Shown piece after piece: positions 42,288 to 52,870 of a stretch of DNA of 64,000 nt. Made by a program: the position numbers and the translations under genes. Each line of letters begins with the position of its first letter. Positions within the stretch are counted from its first letter, which is position 1. The stretch covers positions 186,001 to 250,000 of the forward strand of contig NZ_JAHWDQ010000001.1 in NCBI RefSeq assembly GCF_019312595.1, in the 5' to 3' direction. Source of the DNA: Zhongshania aquimaris. GTDB taxonomy: Bacteria > Pseudomonadota > Gammaproteobacteria > Pseudomonadales > Spongiibacteraceae. The notes under the pieces are model-generated. The model ran no database searches and was not told the origin of the DNA. It worked only from the letters and a program-made list of their open reading frames with translations.

Positions 42288-43310
42288 TTACATCAGGGTT
42301 AGCTGACGACGCTCAAAATCCCGGATGCGTTGTTTATAATGTTCAAGGGTTTGCTTGGTCGCTACGCTGTGAGTCTGATCGCGCAGCTCACCCTCAAGAT
42401 TTTTTACTAGACAACGCGCGGTTTCAACCATCGCTTCGTAGGCTTTGATGCTTTCTTTAGGACCCGGCAGGTGCATAAAGAATACAACACCTGGGGTGGT
42501 AAATTCATCGATTTCATCAAGATTGAAATTTCCAGGCTCGACCAAATTAGCCACGCTGAATTGAATTTCGCCAGTACCATCCGTTTTTTCATAACGGTGG
42601 AAAATATTCATTTTTCCGTAGCGAACATCGCAGGCCATCAAAATTTGCAATAGGTCGTTGCCTTTGAATGGCTTCCCTTCAGGCGCCATGGCATTAATGA
42701 CAAGCAGCTCGTGATGTTCTGTCGGAGCGCTATCGTCCTTAGTCGGAGGGCCTTTATCAGCATCCCCAGCAACGATATGTTCGGGTGCATCGTCTGCTTG
42801 CGCCCGCAACGGCTCATCATCATAATCATCGCCGGAATGGGAAGACCAACCCGCTACGATTTCGTCTTCGTCGTCATCCTCTTCGGGAGTTTTAGAGCGA
42901 TACTCGTCAGCCGGATCAGTAAACAAGATATTGTCGTCGAGCGCCTTGATTGCGTCATGACCATCATCATCGTACGCATTGTCTGCAAAACTATCTTCGT
43001 CATAACTATCATTTTTATCGTCATCGACTTCGACGTCCTCTACTGCGAATTCAGGTTCGCGACGTTGCTTTGGTGCTGGCGTATGGGCGCGCTTTACGTG
43101 CAAGCTCGGCGTTTCCCTCACCGCCACCACACGAGCTGTACCCGATGGTAATTCAGGATTAGACAGGTCGACTTCGTCCTGTCGATTTCTAGACCGTAAT
43201 CGAATAGTATCCTGGCGGTCTTTGCGCATGCGCCGAAAGCCGTCAAGTAGCACCGCCGTCGCCAGCAAAGCGCCAATAATAATTAACCAATCTCTCACAT
43301 TGAGATCCAT
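42288..43310 (-). CDS. zipA: Cell division protein ZipA
   Basis: Tethers FtsZ to the inner membrane. 340 residues: an N-terminal anchor at about 7-25 (WLIIIGALLATAVLLDG), then a basic stretch. A long acidic linker (Asp/Glu-rich, about 95-195) leads into a C-terminal FtsZ-binding domain (about 200-330, including FMHLPGPKESIKAYEAMVE). The smc-zipA-ligA order is as in Pseudomonas. Confidence 0.93.
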   Translation of the reverse strand: MDLNVRDWLIIIGALLATAVLLDGFRRMRKDRQDTIRLRSRNRQDEVDLSNPELPSGTARVVAVRETPSLHVKRAHTPAPKQRREPEFAVEDVEVDDDKNDSYDEDSFADNAYDDDGHDAIKALDDNILFTDPADEYRSKTPEEDDDEDEIVAGWSSHSGDDYDDEPLRAQADDAPEHIVAGDADKGPPTKDDSAPTEHHELLVINAMAPEGKPFKGNDLLQILMACDVRYGKMNIFHRYEKTDGTGEIQFSVANLVEPGNFNLDEIDEFTTPGVVFFMHLPGPKESIKAYEAMVETARCLVKNLEGELRDQTHSVATKQTLEHYKQRIRDFERRQLTLM

Positions 43311-43437
43311 TACCTAGCCCTTAAATTAGCCGCAGTGGCCGTGTCCTCGAAAATTTGCTGTGGCGTTGGATAAAGTTCTGTCGCCATTGTTCCACGCGAT
43401 TTAGGAAATATCCAGATTTTAGCCCGTTTACGCTATT

Positions 43438-46400
43438 TTACATCGCTGCCATTTCTGCCGCTTTTTCAAGATCTACCGAAACAAGGCGTGAAACCCCCGG
43501 CTCGTGCATAGTCACACCCATAAGCTGGTGCGCCATTTCCATCGCTATTTTGTTGTGGCTAATATAAATAAATTGCACTTCGGAAGACATCTCCTTCACC
43601 AGACGAGCGTAACGTCCGACATTGGCATCATCTAGCGGTGCATCAACTTCATCGAGCATACAAAATGGCGCGGGATTAAGTCGGAAAATCGAGAATACCA
43701 GCGCAATAGCCGTTAATGCTTTTTCGCCGCCCGACAGCAAATGAATTGTGCTATTACGCTTGCCCGGTGGCCGCGCCATTATCGAAATACCGGTATTCAA
43801 CAAGTCGTCGCCGGTCATTTCAAGTGAGGCGCTCCCGCCACCAAACACTTTCGGAAACAGATCCTGCAAACCGCCGTTTACCTTATCAAAGGTTTCCTTG
43901 AAACGGTTGCGAGTTTCTTTGTCGATCCGACGAATAGCGCCCTCTAAGGTTTCTAGGGCCTCGACCAGATCGCTGTTCTGCGAATCCAGGTAATTTTTGC
44001 GCTCAGATTGCTGCTTATACTCTTCAATCGCCGCTAGGTTTATGGGGCCGAGCCGAGCAATACGTCTGCCCGCTTGCTCTAAGGACTCTAGCCACTCAGC
44101 TTCATTGGCATTTTCAGGCAGGCTTTCGAGCACTGACTGAAGATCAAACTGCGCTTCTTGCAGCTGATCCTGTAAACCCTTGCGCCTAACTTGCAGCCCC
44201 TGATTTTCTACCCTAGCCTGCTCCAAGCTATTGCGCACAGCTTGCAAACGTAAATCAATACCGTGACGCTTTTGCTCGTTCTCTCTAAGTTGGTGGTCGA
44301 CCACTTCAAGCGCGCGGCGGGATTCAGCCAATTCCTCTTCAACCGCTAAGCGCTGTTCGAGACGGGCTTCTAATTCTATTTTTAAATCATCTATCGGCGC
44401 GTCGTTTTCATCCAAGCTCGCCGCTAGTTGCTCGCGACGCTCCTGCAATTGAGCCAATTGCTCTTCGGTACGGCCAATATTCTGTAATACGGAATCGCGT
44501 TGGGTGCGCAGTGACTGATGGCGCATCGCGAGTTGGTGAGCGTGATCCTTGCTCTGCCTAGCCGTTTGCCGAGCCGCATCGAGAATAGTGCGATTGTTAT
44601 CGCGCTCGCTAAGCAGAGCTTCGCGTTTACCCGAGTCTTGCTCCATAGATTCAATCGCTTCTTGCAAGGTCATTCTCGCTTCGGCAACAGACTCTTGTTC
44701 TAACTGGAACTGATTGCGCAGCTCTTTGCCGTCGCCGTCCAATTGCTGACGGCGAGCCAAGACTTGTTCAACGCGCGCCTGCTGGGCACTTAGCTTGGCT
44801 TTCAGCTCACTGTATTGGCGATTAAATTGCTGCACTTCGCGGTTGAGGTTTTCCCGATCTTGCTCCTGTGTCTTTAGCAAGCCGCGATCGGCATCTAAGC
44901 CATCAACAATAGTTTGAATACGCAACTCAGCAGCGTCTATTGCTTCACGCAATTCCTGCAGGTCCTGCTGACGCTGCAATACGCCACCCTGCTCGGTGTT
45001 GCCGCGGCTAACACGCAGCCAATTTGCACCTAGCCATAAGCCCTCGGGGGTAATCACCGACTCGTGCGCTGCCAGTCCAGAGCGCATTGCCAGAGCTGCA
45101 ACTAAATCATCTGCAACACGAACACTGCTGAGAACGCCAAGCAACGCTGCATTACCGCTAACCTTGTCAGCTAGAGTGACAGTAGAGGAAGTGGAGCTTG
45201 CCGCGCCTTCAACAAAGCAAACACTACCTTCTTTGAGTCCGTCTAAAATCCCACAAACACCGTCCAACGAATCGACGCACAGGGCTTGTAATTGATCACC
45301 TAGTACGGTCTCAACCGCCTGCTGCCAGCCATCGGCAACGTTGAGCTGCTCCGCCAAGCGCGGCGTGTTCGCCAGCCCCTGCTCCTCAAGCCACTTCGCG
45401 GTAGTTTTGTCACCCTGACCCAGCGCGGCCTGTTGCAAGGCTTCCAGTGATGCCATGCGACCACGCATACGCTGCAACTCACTGCGGCAACTGTCTAGCT
45501 CGTCGCTCGCAAGTTTAATCCGTTCCCGGCACTCGCTAATCTGCGGAATAATCTGCTCGTGACGCTCCTGCGCAGATGACGCCTCTAACTCAACCTCTGC
45601 CGTTTCCTGTTGAAGTAACTCGATATCATCGTCGCTTTCGTCGAGATTCAGGCCACGACGCTCTTGGTCCAGCTTTTCAATGCGCTCTTGCAAACGCTGC
45701 AAACTCAGCTCCAAATGCTGAATTCGAGATTGTTCGACTTCTGCGCGCTGACGAGGGCCGGCCGCCAATTGGTTAAACTCGTCCCAACGCTGCTGCCAAG
45801 ACTGCATGGCATCTTCTGCATTAGCCAAGGCATCGGCCGCACTTTCTTCAGCGGCGTCGGTGATTTCCAACTCCGGCTCTATCTCGGTAATTTCCTCTTC
45901 CCAGAGGGCAATCTTTTCACGATCACTTTCCAAATGCCGCGTGGTTTCAAGCATGTTCACACTGAGCTGTTGCAGGTCTGCATCTAACTGCTGACGGCGT
46001 TGCTGCTGATGCTGAATACCCTGTTCTGCCCGCGCGATTTCTGCGCCAATACTGTAAAACCGGCCCTGCACTTCGTTAAACGCGTCATTCAACTGGCTGT
46101 GCTGGTCTCGCGCCTGCTCGATCCCGGTATTTAAGCCGACCTGCTCTGTAACAATCGCTTCACGTTCCAGCTCTAAGGCATTGATTTCCCTTTCTTTTAA
46201 ACCAGCCTTATCGTCCAGCGCCTTCCACTGTAAAACCTGTAGCTGGGCTTTTAGTAAACGCTCTTCTTTCTTGTATTCTGTGTATTTTTCCGCCGCTGCC
46301 GCCTGTCTCTGCAAATGCTGCAACTGCCGTTCGAGTTCGTCGCGAAGGTCGGTCAAACGCTCCAAATTCTCTTGGGTTCGACGCATGCGGTTTTCAGTTT

Positions 46401-46935
46401 CGCGACGACGTTCCTTATACTTCGATATGCCCGCCGCTTCCTCAATAAATACCCGCAACTCCTCCGGCTTTGATTCAATCAAGCGCGAAATCATGCCCTG
46501 CTCGATAATGGCATAACTGCGAGGCCCTAGACCGGTGCCTAGAAATATATCGGTGATATCGCGACGACGGCATTTGGTGCCATTAAGATAGTATTCGGAG
46601 AGACCTTCACGGGTCACTTTGCGGCGGATAGCTATTTCGTCGTAAGCCGCGTATTCGCCGCCCAGCTTCTTATCGGTATTATCAAACACCAACTCAATAC
46701 TGGCTTGACCAACAGGCTTGCGATTGACCGAGCCATTGAATATGACGTCTGTCATTGACTCGCCACGCAGGTTTTTAGCCGAGCTCTCCCCCATTACCCA
46801 ACGCACGGCGTCGATAATATTTGATTTGCCGCAGCCATTCGGGCCAACCACCGCCGACAAATTTGTTGGGAAATGAGCTGTCGTCGGATCTACAAACGAT
46901 TTAAAACCCGCTAATTTGATACTTTTAAGACGCAT
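43438..46935 (-). CDS. smc: Chromosome segregation protein SMC
   Basis: Chromosome condensation ATPase, 1165 residues. N-terminal Walker A VVGPNGCGKSNIIDAVRW (about 30-47), coiled coil 170-500, hinge about 520-640 (ADGWQQAVETVLGDQLQAL), returning coiled coil, then the ABC signature HLLSGGEKALTAIAL and Walker B FCMLDEVDAPLDD. Complete. The 156 bp upstream should contain the promoter for smc-zipA-ligA-lipoprotein. Confidence 0.97.
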   Translation of the reverse strand: MRLKSIKLAGFKSFVDPTTAHFPTNLSAVVGPNGCGKSNIIDAVRWVMGESSAKNLRGESMTDVIFNGSVNRKPVGQASIELVFDNTDKKLGGEYAAYDEIAIRRKVTREGLSEYYLNGTKCRRRDITDIFLGTGLGPRSYAIIEQGMISRLIESKPEELRVFIEEAAGISKYKERRRETENRMRRTQENLERLTDLRDELERQLQHLQRQAAAAEKYTEYKKEERLLKAQLQVLQWKALDDKAGLKEREINALELEREAIVTEQVGLNTGIEQARDQHSQLNDAFNEVQGRFYSIGAEIARAEQGIQHQQQRRQQLDADLQQLSVNMLETTRHLESDREKIALWEEEITEIEPELEITDAAEESAADALANAEDAMQSWQQRWDEFNQLAAGPRQRAEVEQSRIQHLELSLQRLQERIEKLDQERRGLNLDESDDDIELLQQETAEVELEASSAQERHEQIIPQISECRERIKLASDELDSCRSELQRMRGRMASLEALQQAALGQGDKTTAKWLEEQGLANTPRLAEQLNVADGWQQAVETVLGDQLQALCVDSLDGVCGILDGLKEGSVCFVEGAASSTSSTVTLADKVSGNAALLGVLSSVRVADDLVAALAMRSGLAAHESVITPEGLWLGANWLRVSRGNTEQGGVLQRQQDLQELREAIDAAELRIQTIVDGLDADRGLLKTQEQDRENLNREVQQFNRQYSELKAKLSAQQARVEQVLARRQQLDGDGKELRNQFQLEQESVAEARMTLQEAIESMEQDSGKREALLSERDNNRTILDAARQTARQSKDHAHQLAMRHQSLRTQRDSVLQNIGRTEEQLAQLQERREQLAASLDENDAPIDDLKIELEARLEQRLAVEEELAESRRALEVVDHQLRENEQKRHGIDLRLQAVRNSLEQARVENQGLQVRRKGLQDQLQEAQFDLQSVLESLPENANEAEWLESLEQAGRRIARLGPINLAAIEEYKQQSERKNYLDSQNSDLVEALETLEGAIRRIDKETRNRFKETFDKVNGGLQDLFPKVFGGGSASLEMTGDDLLNTGISIMARPPGKRNSTIHLLSGGEKALTAIALVFSIFRLNPAPFCMLDEVDAPLDDANVGRYARLVKEMSSEVQFIYISHNKIAMEMAHQLMGVTMHEPGVSRLVSVDLEKAAEMAAM

Positions 46936-47091
46936 AAACCAATAACCAACACTTTATTGTGTCGCCACGCTGAGTTTTATTGTGTTCTCGAGGCAACAAC
47001 AGGAAAAATTTGTGCAATGCGCGATTATAGCGATAGCAGCAAGGACTGACAGCAGAATTTGAGAATTTGTGAACAGAGAGCGCGTCTCACA

Positions 47092-48300
47092 CTATTTTCC
47101 CTGCACTGCCGTAATCGACAAGGTCAATGGATCGGCCACGTTACTCACATCAACCTGAATTGACTCGCCAACCCAATCACCATCACGACGGATGGCTGTC
47201 CCTGACCTACTAATATGTGCCGACAGCGTAAGCTCTGAGAAATCGGCTAGCTGCTTACCCTGCCTAATCACGTCCGCATCTGTTAGCAGAAGATTAATCG
47301 GCCATTCCTGCTGGGTCAATAAAGGGACGCGCAAGGCAGCCACCGGCATCGGATTGCCGTCGCTACTTTTAGCGACAACAAACAAAACGCCCTCTGGCGA
47401 TGCGCCTAGCTCAGCCGCCACACTCACATTCACTTGCAGCGTTTGCATATTACCCGCAGCGGTGGCTAGTCGCTTAGCTTCGGCAATACCGCCACTAATG
47501 ACGCCTATCTCTGCTGAACCAGCTGGCAATTGCATCAGTAGTTTCTGCCAATACGATATCGCATCTACATACTGCTTATTAGCAAAGGAATCGATACCCA
47601 AAACGCCCAAGGCGGTTCCCTGTGTAGGATTAATCGCCAACGCCCTTTCGAGCAAGCTTCGGGTCTCTTGATCAACTTGTCGACCACCAACTAAATAACG
47701 TGCCTGTGCCAATTGCGCCAGGACATTAGGATCTTCAGGAAACAACAGCGCCAAACGCTGGTAATAAGGCAAGGCACCAGCAAAATCATTCTGCTGACGA
47801 AACAGCGTCGCCATCATCACCAAGTGCTCACCACTATCTGGCCGCAGCACCAGAATAGCGTCCACAATATCTTGATAGCGCTGCCAACGCTCGTCACTGA
47901 AGCCCTCGCTTAAAATTTCGGACTGCAACTCCCGCAACTGTAAATCTTGTCGATAGCCGAAATGCTCATACAGTGTTATCGCAAGGAGTGGGATGGATAT
48001 CAATACTGCTAGAATATAGCCGCGCTTAGCACTTGAAGAAGTTGTGGTGCTATCGCCGCTGGACTCGGCGACTAACTGCCTATCCAATTCCCGCTCAAGC
48101 TCAGCAAGTTGCGCTTGATCAATTAAGCCTGACGCGAGATCGCTCGCTAATTCATTTTGACGCTGACGATAAAAATCACGCTGTGCCCGGCGATGTAGTT
48201 CCTGATCATTCTGAGATGGGCCGCGGTTACGCATTGATAACAGCACAAATATTGCGGCTATCAACAGCAAACAGCCAAAGCCAGTGTATAAACTTATCAT
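47092..48300 (-). CDS. ccmI: Cytochrome c maturation protein CcmI
   Basis: Holds apocytochrome c for heme attachment. 402 residues: an N-terminal helix (about 5-20), a cytoplasmic loop with QAQLAELERELDRQL, a second helix (about 93-112), then periplasmic TPR repeats (about 130-280) and a C-terminal beta domain. It starts with a 4-bp overlap with ccmH and is the last gene of the ccm operon. Confidence 0.92.
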   Translation of the reverse strand: MISLYTGFGCLLLIAAIFVLLSMRNRGPSQNDQELHRRAQRDFYRQRQNELASDLASGLIDQAQLAELERELDRQLVAESSGDSTTTSSSAKRGYILAVLISIPLLAITLYEHFGYRQDLQLRELQSEILSEGFSDERWQRYQDIVDAILVLRPDSGEHLVMMATLFRQQNDFAGALPYYQRLALLFPEDPNVLAQLAQARYLVGGRQVDQETRSLLERALAINPTQGTALGVLGIDSFANKQYVDAISYWQKLLMQLPAGSAEIGVISGGIAEAKRLATAAGNMQTLQVNVSVAAELGASPEGVLFVVAKSSDGNPMPVAALRVPLLTQQEWPINLLLTDADVIRQGKQLADFSELTLSAHISRSGTAIRRDGDWVGESIQVDVSNVADPLTLSITAVQGK

Positions 48301-48788
48301 CGCCGGTCCCCCGACTTTTCGCCGCTGGCATCATCACCCAGCAATTCATTTAGGCGCTGTTGCTCCGCCACTGACAGCGAAGAATCCACAGTCGATTTAC
48401 TGCGCTTCCGACCGCTTGCCATACGCCACCAAACCAATAAGCCAAGTAATAGTAAGGCGATTGGGCTAAGCCACAACACCGCTGTTTGGCCATTAAACTG
48501 GGGGCGATATAAAATAAAATCGCCGTAGCGAGCGACCATATAATTAGTTATTTCTATATCTGATTTATCATCCATGATCATATGATGAATCTGACGACGT
48601 AAGTCTTTCGAAATTGCCGAATCCGAGCCCGAAAGATTTTGATTCTGGCACTTGGGACAGCGCAGTTCTTCGATAAAAGCCTGATAGCGCTGCTGTTGCA
48701 GTGGTGTGTCAAATTGGTAGGTTTCAATAACCGCCGACGCGACCGCACTGTATAGCATCAACACTATACATAGTATTAATCCCCTCAT
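48297..48788 (-). CDS. ccmH: Cytochrome c maturation thiol-reductase CcmH
   Basis: 163 residues. Signal peptide about 1-18, the redox motif RCPKCQNQNLSGSDS (Cys-Pro-Lys-Cys), a TM helix around 104-123, and a short cytoplasmic tail. Reduces the heme-binding cysteines of apocytochrome c together with CcmG. Overlaps ccmG and ccmI by 4 bp at each end. Confidence 0.94.
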   Translation of the reverse strand: MRGLILCIVLMLYSAVASAVIETYQFDTPLQQQRYQAFIEELRCPKCQNQNLSGSDSAISKDLRRQIHHMIMDDKSDIEITNYMVARYGDFILYRPQFNGQTAVLWLSPIALLLLGLLVWWRMASGRKRSKSTVDSSLSVAEQQRLNELLGDDASGEKSGDRR

Positions 48789-49354
48789 TGCACAGCGCCC
48801 CGAACGTTCAGTTCGGCAATTCGATGAGCAAACTCACGATCCCACACAGTTTGATCAAGTGCACCCTGATAGCGAAACCGGACAATGCCTTCAGCGTCAA
48901 CCAAATAGGTTTCCGGCGCCCCAGTCACGCCAAGATCTAAACCGAGAGAGCCATCTTCATCGAACAAAGTTACTGTGTAAGGATCACCTTTCTCAGCCAA
49001 CCAGCGTCGTCCGGCCTCGGCGTCATCCTTGTAATCTATACTGACAATTTTAACGCCCTGCGCGGCAAGCTTGACGAGAAATGGATGCTCATAATGGCAG
49101 GTCGGGCACCAGGTAGCCCAAACGTTAAGCAAGAAAACCTCGCCTATAATATGCGACTTATTGACTATGCGGCCGTCATCAAGAGCTGGTTCAGAAAACT
49201 CAGGCAGTGGCTTGTTTACTAGCGCCGACGGCAAATCAGTAGGCACATAGTCGCCGGTCAGTACACGACGTTCTACGCCGAAGAAAATAGCCGCCAAAAT
49301 AGCAAAAATAATTAAGGGCAAAAATAATTTAAACCGTTGCACTGCGATCTCCAT
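48785..49354 (-). CDS. ccmG: Thiol:disulfide interchange protein CcmG/DsbE
   Basis: Membrane-anchored periplasmic thioredoxin, 189 residues. Anchor about 8-25; active site ATWCPTCHYEHPF (Cys-Pro-Thr-Cys), cis-Pro region GAPETYLVD. Supplies reductant to CcmH/apocytochrome. Its start lies 26 bp inside ccmF, a longer overlap than at the other ccm junctions; a GTG at 49342 would shorten it. Confidence 0.94.
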   Translation of the reverse strand: MEIAVQRFKLFLPLIIFAILAAIFFGVERRVLTGDYVPTDLPSALVNKPLPEFSEPALDDGRIVNKSHIIGEVFLLNVWATWCPTCHYEHPFLVKLAAQGVKIVSIDYKDDAEAGRRWLAEKGDPYTVTLFDEDGSLGLDLGVTGAPETYLVDAEGIVRFRYQGALDQTVWDREFAHRIAELNVRGAVQ

Positions 49355-51311
49355 TCCCGTCGACTATCGCTCTTGGTTTTGGCCGGTAACGCTTGTCACA
49401 GATTGCAAGCAATCCGCCAAGCGCCATTAACAAAGCGCCTAACCAAATCCACCGAATAAAGGGTTTGACGTGAACTCTAACGGCCCAGGCATCTTTACCA
49501 ACAGGCTCGCCCAGGGCAATAAAGACGTCGCGCATTAAACCCGCATCAATTGCCGCCTCAGTCATGACCTGACTACTTCTGGCGTGGTAGCGGCGCTTTT
49601 CAGGATGCATCTCAGCTATAAACTCGCCGTCCTTCCACAGCGAAAAAGTGCCGCGCTGCCCCTGATAATTTGGACCGGATATCGCTTGAATTGAGTCAAA
49701 ACTTACCGAGTAAGAGAATGCACTCTCCGTGCGCTCCCCCACTGTCATACGAATATCTTGTTCGTGATTGAAACTAGTGACCATCGCCACGCCTAACACG
49801 CTACAGGCAAAACCAATATGCGCTGTTAACATGCCGTAATAAGAGGGCGTAAGTCGGCGCAACCCCTGCACAAGTGTTGCTGCATTGCGAACCTTGTCCC
49901 GTAGATTCACGACACTGCTCAACACAATCCACGCCGCCAGTAACACCCCGATAATCGCCCCGATGTGCAAGCCATCACCAAAGGTTTGCGGCAGTAGCAA
50001 ACCCAAAATCACGCTGCTTACAAAGGCAATCAACACCGGTTTGAACCAAGACTCCGGCTTACTTCGCTTCCACTGTGATAGCGGACCAATACCAACCACC
50101 AAAGCCAGTAAACACATCAAGGGCACAAATATGGCGTTAAAATACGGGGGCCCCACCGAGTATTTACCTAAGCCGGCGAAATCCATTATCAGCGGGAATA
50201 ATGTGCCGATCAAAACGGTCATTGCCGCGACCAGCAGCAAAATATTATTGACGAGTAACAAGGCCTCGCGAGATAGCCACGTGAATGAGGGTGCCGTCTG
50301 TGACGTTGGTGCGCGAAAAGCGTAAAGCGTTAGCGAGCCCCCCACCACCACGACCAAAAAGCCAAGAATAAACATCCCCCTGGTTGGGTCTGCGGCAAAC
50401 GCGTGGACTGAGGTTAAAACCCCCGACCTGACCAAAAAGGTACCGAGCAAGCTCAGTGAGAATGCAAAAATTGCCAGCAGCAAGGTCCAGCTCTTAAATA
50501 CGCCCCGCTTTTCAGTGACAGCCAGTGAATGAATTAAGGCGGTGCCAACTAGCCAAGGCATGAAAGACGCGTTTTCAACCGGATCCCAAAACCACCAGCC
50601 GCCCCAACCCAGTTCGTAATAGGCCCACCAGCTGCCCAAGGCGATACCTACGGTCAAAAACAGCCAGGCAATGTTAGTCCAGGGCCGCGACCACCGCGCC
50701 CAGCTTGCGTCCATTCGGCCACTCATTAACGCCGCTATCGCAAAGGCAAAAGCCACCGAAAATCCCACGTAGCCGACATACAGCATGGGCGGATGAATCA
50801 CCATACCCGGGTCTTGTAGCAAGGGATTCAAATCTTGACCGTCAGCTGGTGTATTCAATAAATGACGGGTGAAGGGGTTGGATGTGAAGAGCGAAAAGCC
50901 GAAGAAGCCCACCGCAATCATCCCCATTACAGATAACACACGGGCTAGAATATCGAGGGGTAACTGCTTTGAAAAAATCGCGACAGCAACCGTCCAAAGC
51001 GCGAGTATTTCCAGCCACAGTAATAGCGAACCTTCGTGACCACCCCACAAGGCACTGAATTTATAGGCCGTTGGTAACAGGGTATTCGATTGAGCGGCAA
51101 CAATATCGACGGAGAAATCATCGCTTAAGAAAGCATAAAACAAGCTGGCAATGGCGACTGTCGTGAACAGGAATTGCGCAAAACTTAAATAGCGACTCGC
51201 GCGCATAGCCAAATGATCGCCGCGAAACACGCCCCACAATGGCAGGATCGCCAGCGAAAGGGCAAAACAAAAGCCTAGTATTAAAGCAAAATGGCCAATT
51301 TCAACTATCAC
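49329..51311 (-). CDS. ccmF: Cytochrome c heme lyase CcmF
   Basis: 660 residues, about 15 membrane helices. The tryptophan-rich heme-handling segment [19 protein letters not shown] is intact, and the conserved [11 protein letters not shown] block precedes it. Joins heme from holo-CcmE to apocytochrome c in the CcmFHI complex. Overlaps ccmE by 4 bp. Confidence 0.96.
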   Translation of the reverse strand: MIVEIGHFALILGFCFALSLAILPLWGVFRGDHLAMRASRYLSFAQFLFTTVAIASLFYAFLSDDFSVDIVAAQSNTLLPTAYKFSALWGGHEGSLLLWLEILALWTVAVAIFSKQLPLDILARVLSVMGMIAVGFFGFSLFTSNPFTRHLLNTPADGQDLNPLLQDPGMVIHPPMLYVGYVGFSVAFAFAIAALMSGRMDASWARWSRPWTNIAWLFLTVGIALGSWWAYYELGWGGWWFWDPVENASFMPWLVGTALIHSLAVTEKRGVFKSWTLLLAIFAFSLSLLGTFLVRSGVLTSVHAFAADPTRGMFILGFLVVVVGGSLTLYAFRAPTSQTAPSFTWLSREALLLVNNILLLVAAMTVLIGTLFPLIMDFAGLGKYSVGPPYFNAIFVPLMCLLALVVGIGPLSQWKRSKPESWFKPVLIAFVSSVILGLLLPQTFGDGLHIGAIIGVLLAAWIVLSSVVNLRDKVRNAATLVQGLRRLTPSYYGMLTAHIGFACSVLGVAMVTSFNHEQDIRMTVGERTESAFSYSVSFDSIQAISGPNYQGQRGTFSLWKDGEFIAEMHPEKRRYHARSSQVMTEAAIDAGLMRDVFIALGEPVGKDAWAVRVHVKPFIRWIWLGALLMALGGLLAICDKRYRPKPRAIVDGNGDRSATV

Positions 51312-51775
51312 TGGCTACCCTTCTCTTGTTGCGCAGCTCGACTAGCAGCAGACTTTTCCAAAGCATCGCTAACCTCGGGAGGCATATAGGTTTCATCGTG
51401 CTTTGCCAGCACTTCGCTGGCATAAAAAATGCCGTCCTCGCCTAACTTACCCGACGCGACAACTCCTTCCCCCTCGGCGAATAAATCCGGCAGAATGCCC
51501 TCGTACTCCACCGTCACTACCGCACTAAAATCGGTGACCACAAACCGAACCTTTAAGCTGTCGCTGGCCCGCTCTACGCTTCCTTCCTGCACCATCCCGC
51601 CCGCTCGCATAAACTTGCCCACCGGCGCTTTACCAGAGGCAATTTCCGCCGGGGGATAAAACAAGTTAATATTTTCTTTTAGGGCGTAACCCAACAACCC
51701 AGCGGCAAGCCCCGCGACCAGCAAAATAAATACAACAATCAATAAGCGCTGTTTGCGCTGTGGATGCATCGCCAT
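51308..51775 (-). CDS. ccmE: Heme chaperone CcmE
   Basis: 155 residues. N-terminal anchor (about 9-30), periplasmic OB-fold, and the covalent heme-binding His in [15 protein letters not shown]. Carries heme from CcmC to CcmF. ATG at 51775 after AAGAGAG; a second ATG two codons in is an alternative. A 54-bp gap separates it from ccmD. Confidence 0.95.
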   Translation of the reverse strand: MAMHPQRKQRLLIVVFILLVAGLAAGLLGYALKENINLFYPPAEIASGKAPVGKFMRAGGMVQEGSVERASDSLKVRFVVTDFSAVVTVEYEGILPDLFAEGEGVVASGKLGEDGIFYASEVLAKHDETYMPPEVSDALEKSAASRAAQQEKGSQ

Positions 51776-51829
51776 AACACTCTCTTAAACAGTACCGCTA
51801 GCGCTGAGCACAAACGGAGAAATTTTCAA

Positions 51830-52015
51830 TCAATTTGATGTCGTCGCGTCTTTGCGTCTAACTAGAGCGCGAATATGTTGTTCAGCCGCGGCACGTCTAC
51901 GCCGTGCAATAATGACTAAAGTCGCTAAAACCAAAGCCGACACGCCGTAACTAAACCAAACATAGCTACCGTGACCACTCATAGAGAACAATTCGCTAAC
52001 GCTATTGAAATACAT
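51830..52015 (-). CDS. ccmD: Heme exporter accessory protein CcmD
   Basis: 61 residues, one TM helix (about 19-38, VWFSYGVSALVLATLVII) with a basic cytoplasmic end (RRRR), the standard CcmD plan. Aids release of holo-CcmE from CcmABC. It begins at the base after ccmC. Confidence 0.88.
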   Translation of the reverse strand: MYFNSVSELFSMSGHGSYVWFSYGVSALVLATLVIIARRRRAAAEQHIRALVRRKDATTSN

Positions 52016-52765
52016 TTAGCGTGACTCCCCGCAAATAAGATCTTGTACCCAGCGCGTGTTTTTTTCTCGTTCTAAAATTTCGATTCGGGTATACAGCAAA
52101 AGCAACCATCCGAAAAACAGATACATACCGCATAGCGTTGCCATGAGGGGGCGAAGCATACTCGGGTGAATTGTCGACTCGCCAGTAAAACTAATACTCG
52201 CTGGTTGATGCAGGCTGTACCACCACTCTACTGACCAATAAATAATGGGTATGTTCACTGCACCGACAATTGCCAAAACCGCGCAGGCTTTCGCCGCCGC
52301 GTCTCGATTTTCAAAGGCTTGATGCAGGGCAATCACACCGAGATATAAAAAGAATAAAATTAAAACCGACGTGATACGCGCATCCCACACCCACCATGTG
52401 CCCCAGGTCGGTTTACCCCACACCGCGCCTGTGAGTAGCGACAGGAACGTTAGGGAAGCGCCGATGGGTGCGATGGCTTTCATCACCATGGCCGCCAACT
52501 TCATCCGCCAAATCAAATGGATTGCGCCGGCAGTCGCCATCGTCATGTAAGCGCCCATCGCCACCGCAGCCGCGGGCACGTGAATATACATAATGCGAAA
52601 ACTATTACCCTGCTTGTAATCAGCCGGCACAAAGGCCAAGCCCCAAACGGCACCGCCCACCAACAACAATAGCGATAAGATCGCCAGCCACGGTAGTAAA
52701 CGACCGCTAAACTGGTAAAACCAGCGCGGAGAGCCCCATTTATGAAAGGTTGAGCTAATCGACAA
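52016..52765 (-). CDS. ccmC: Heme exporter protein CcmC
   Basis: 249 residues, six helices. Tryptophan motif WGTWWVWDARITSVLI is intact and flanked by conserved His residues (YIHVPAAAVAMG). Loads heme on CcmE. A 105-bp gap separates it from ccmB, the longest within the operon and without visible terminator. Confidence 0.95.
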   Translation of the reverse strand: MSISSTFHKWGSPRWFYQFSGRLLPWLAILSLLLLVGGAVWGLAFVPADYKQGNSFRIMYIHVPAAAVAMGAYMTMATAGAIHLIWRMKLAAMVMKAIAPIGASLTFLSLLTGAVWGKPTWGTWWVWDARITSVLILFFLYLGVIALHQAFENRDAAAKACAVLAIVGAVNIPIIYWSVEWWYSLHQPASISFTGESTIHPSMLRPLMATLCGMYLFFGWLLLLYTRIEILEREKNTRWVQDLICGESR

Positions 52766-52870
52766 AGCAATAATCTCTTTTAAAATTCAATTCAAACGCC
52801 AATCTGCTCAACGTAAAAGTCGAGCAGTATACCGCAGCCTCGCGGCAAGTTATAAAGCATTGGCACACGG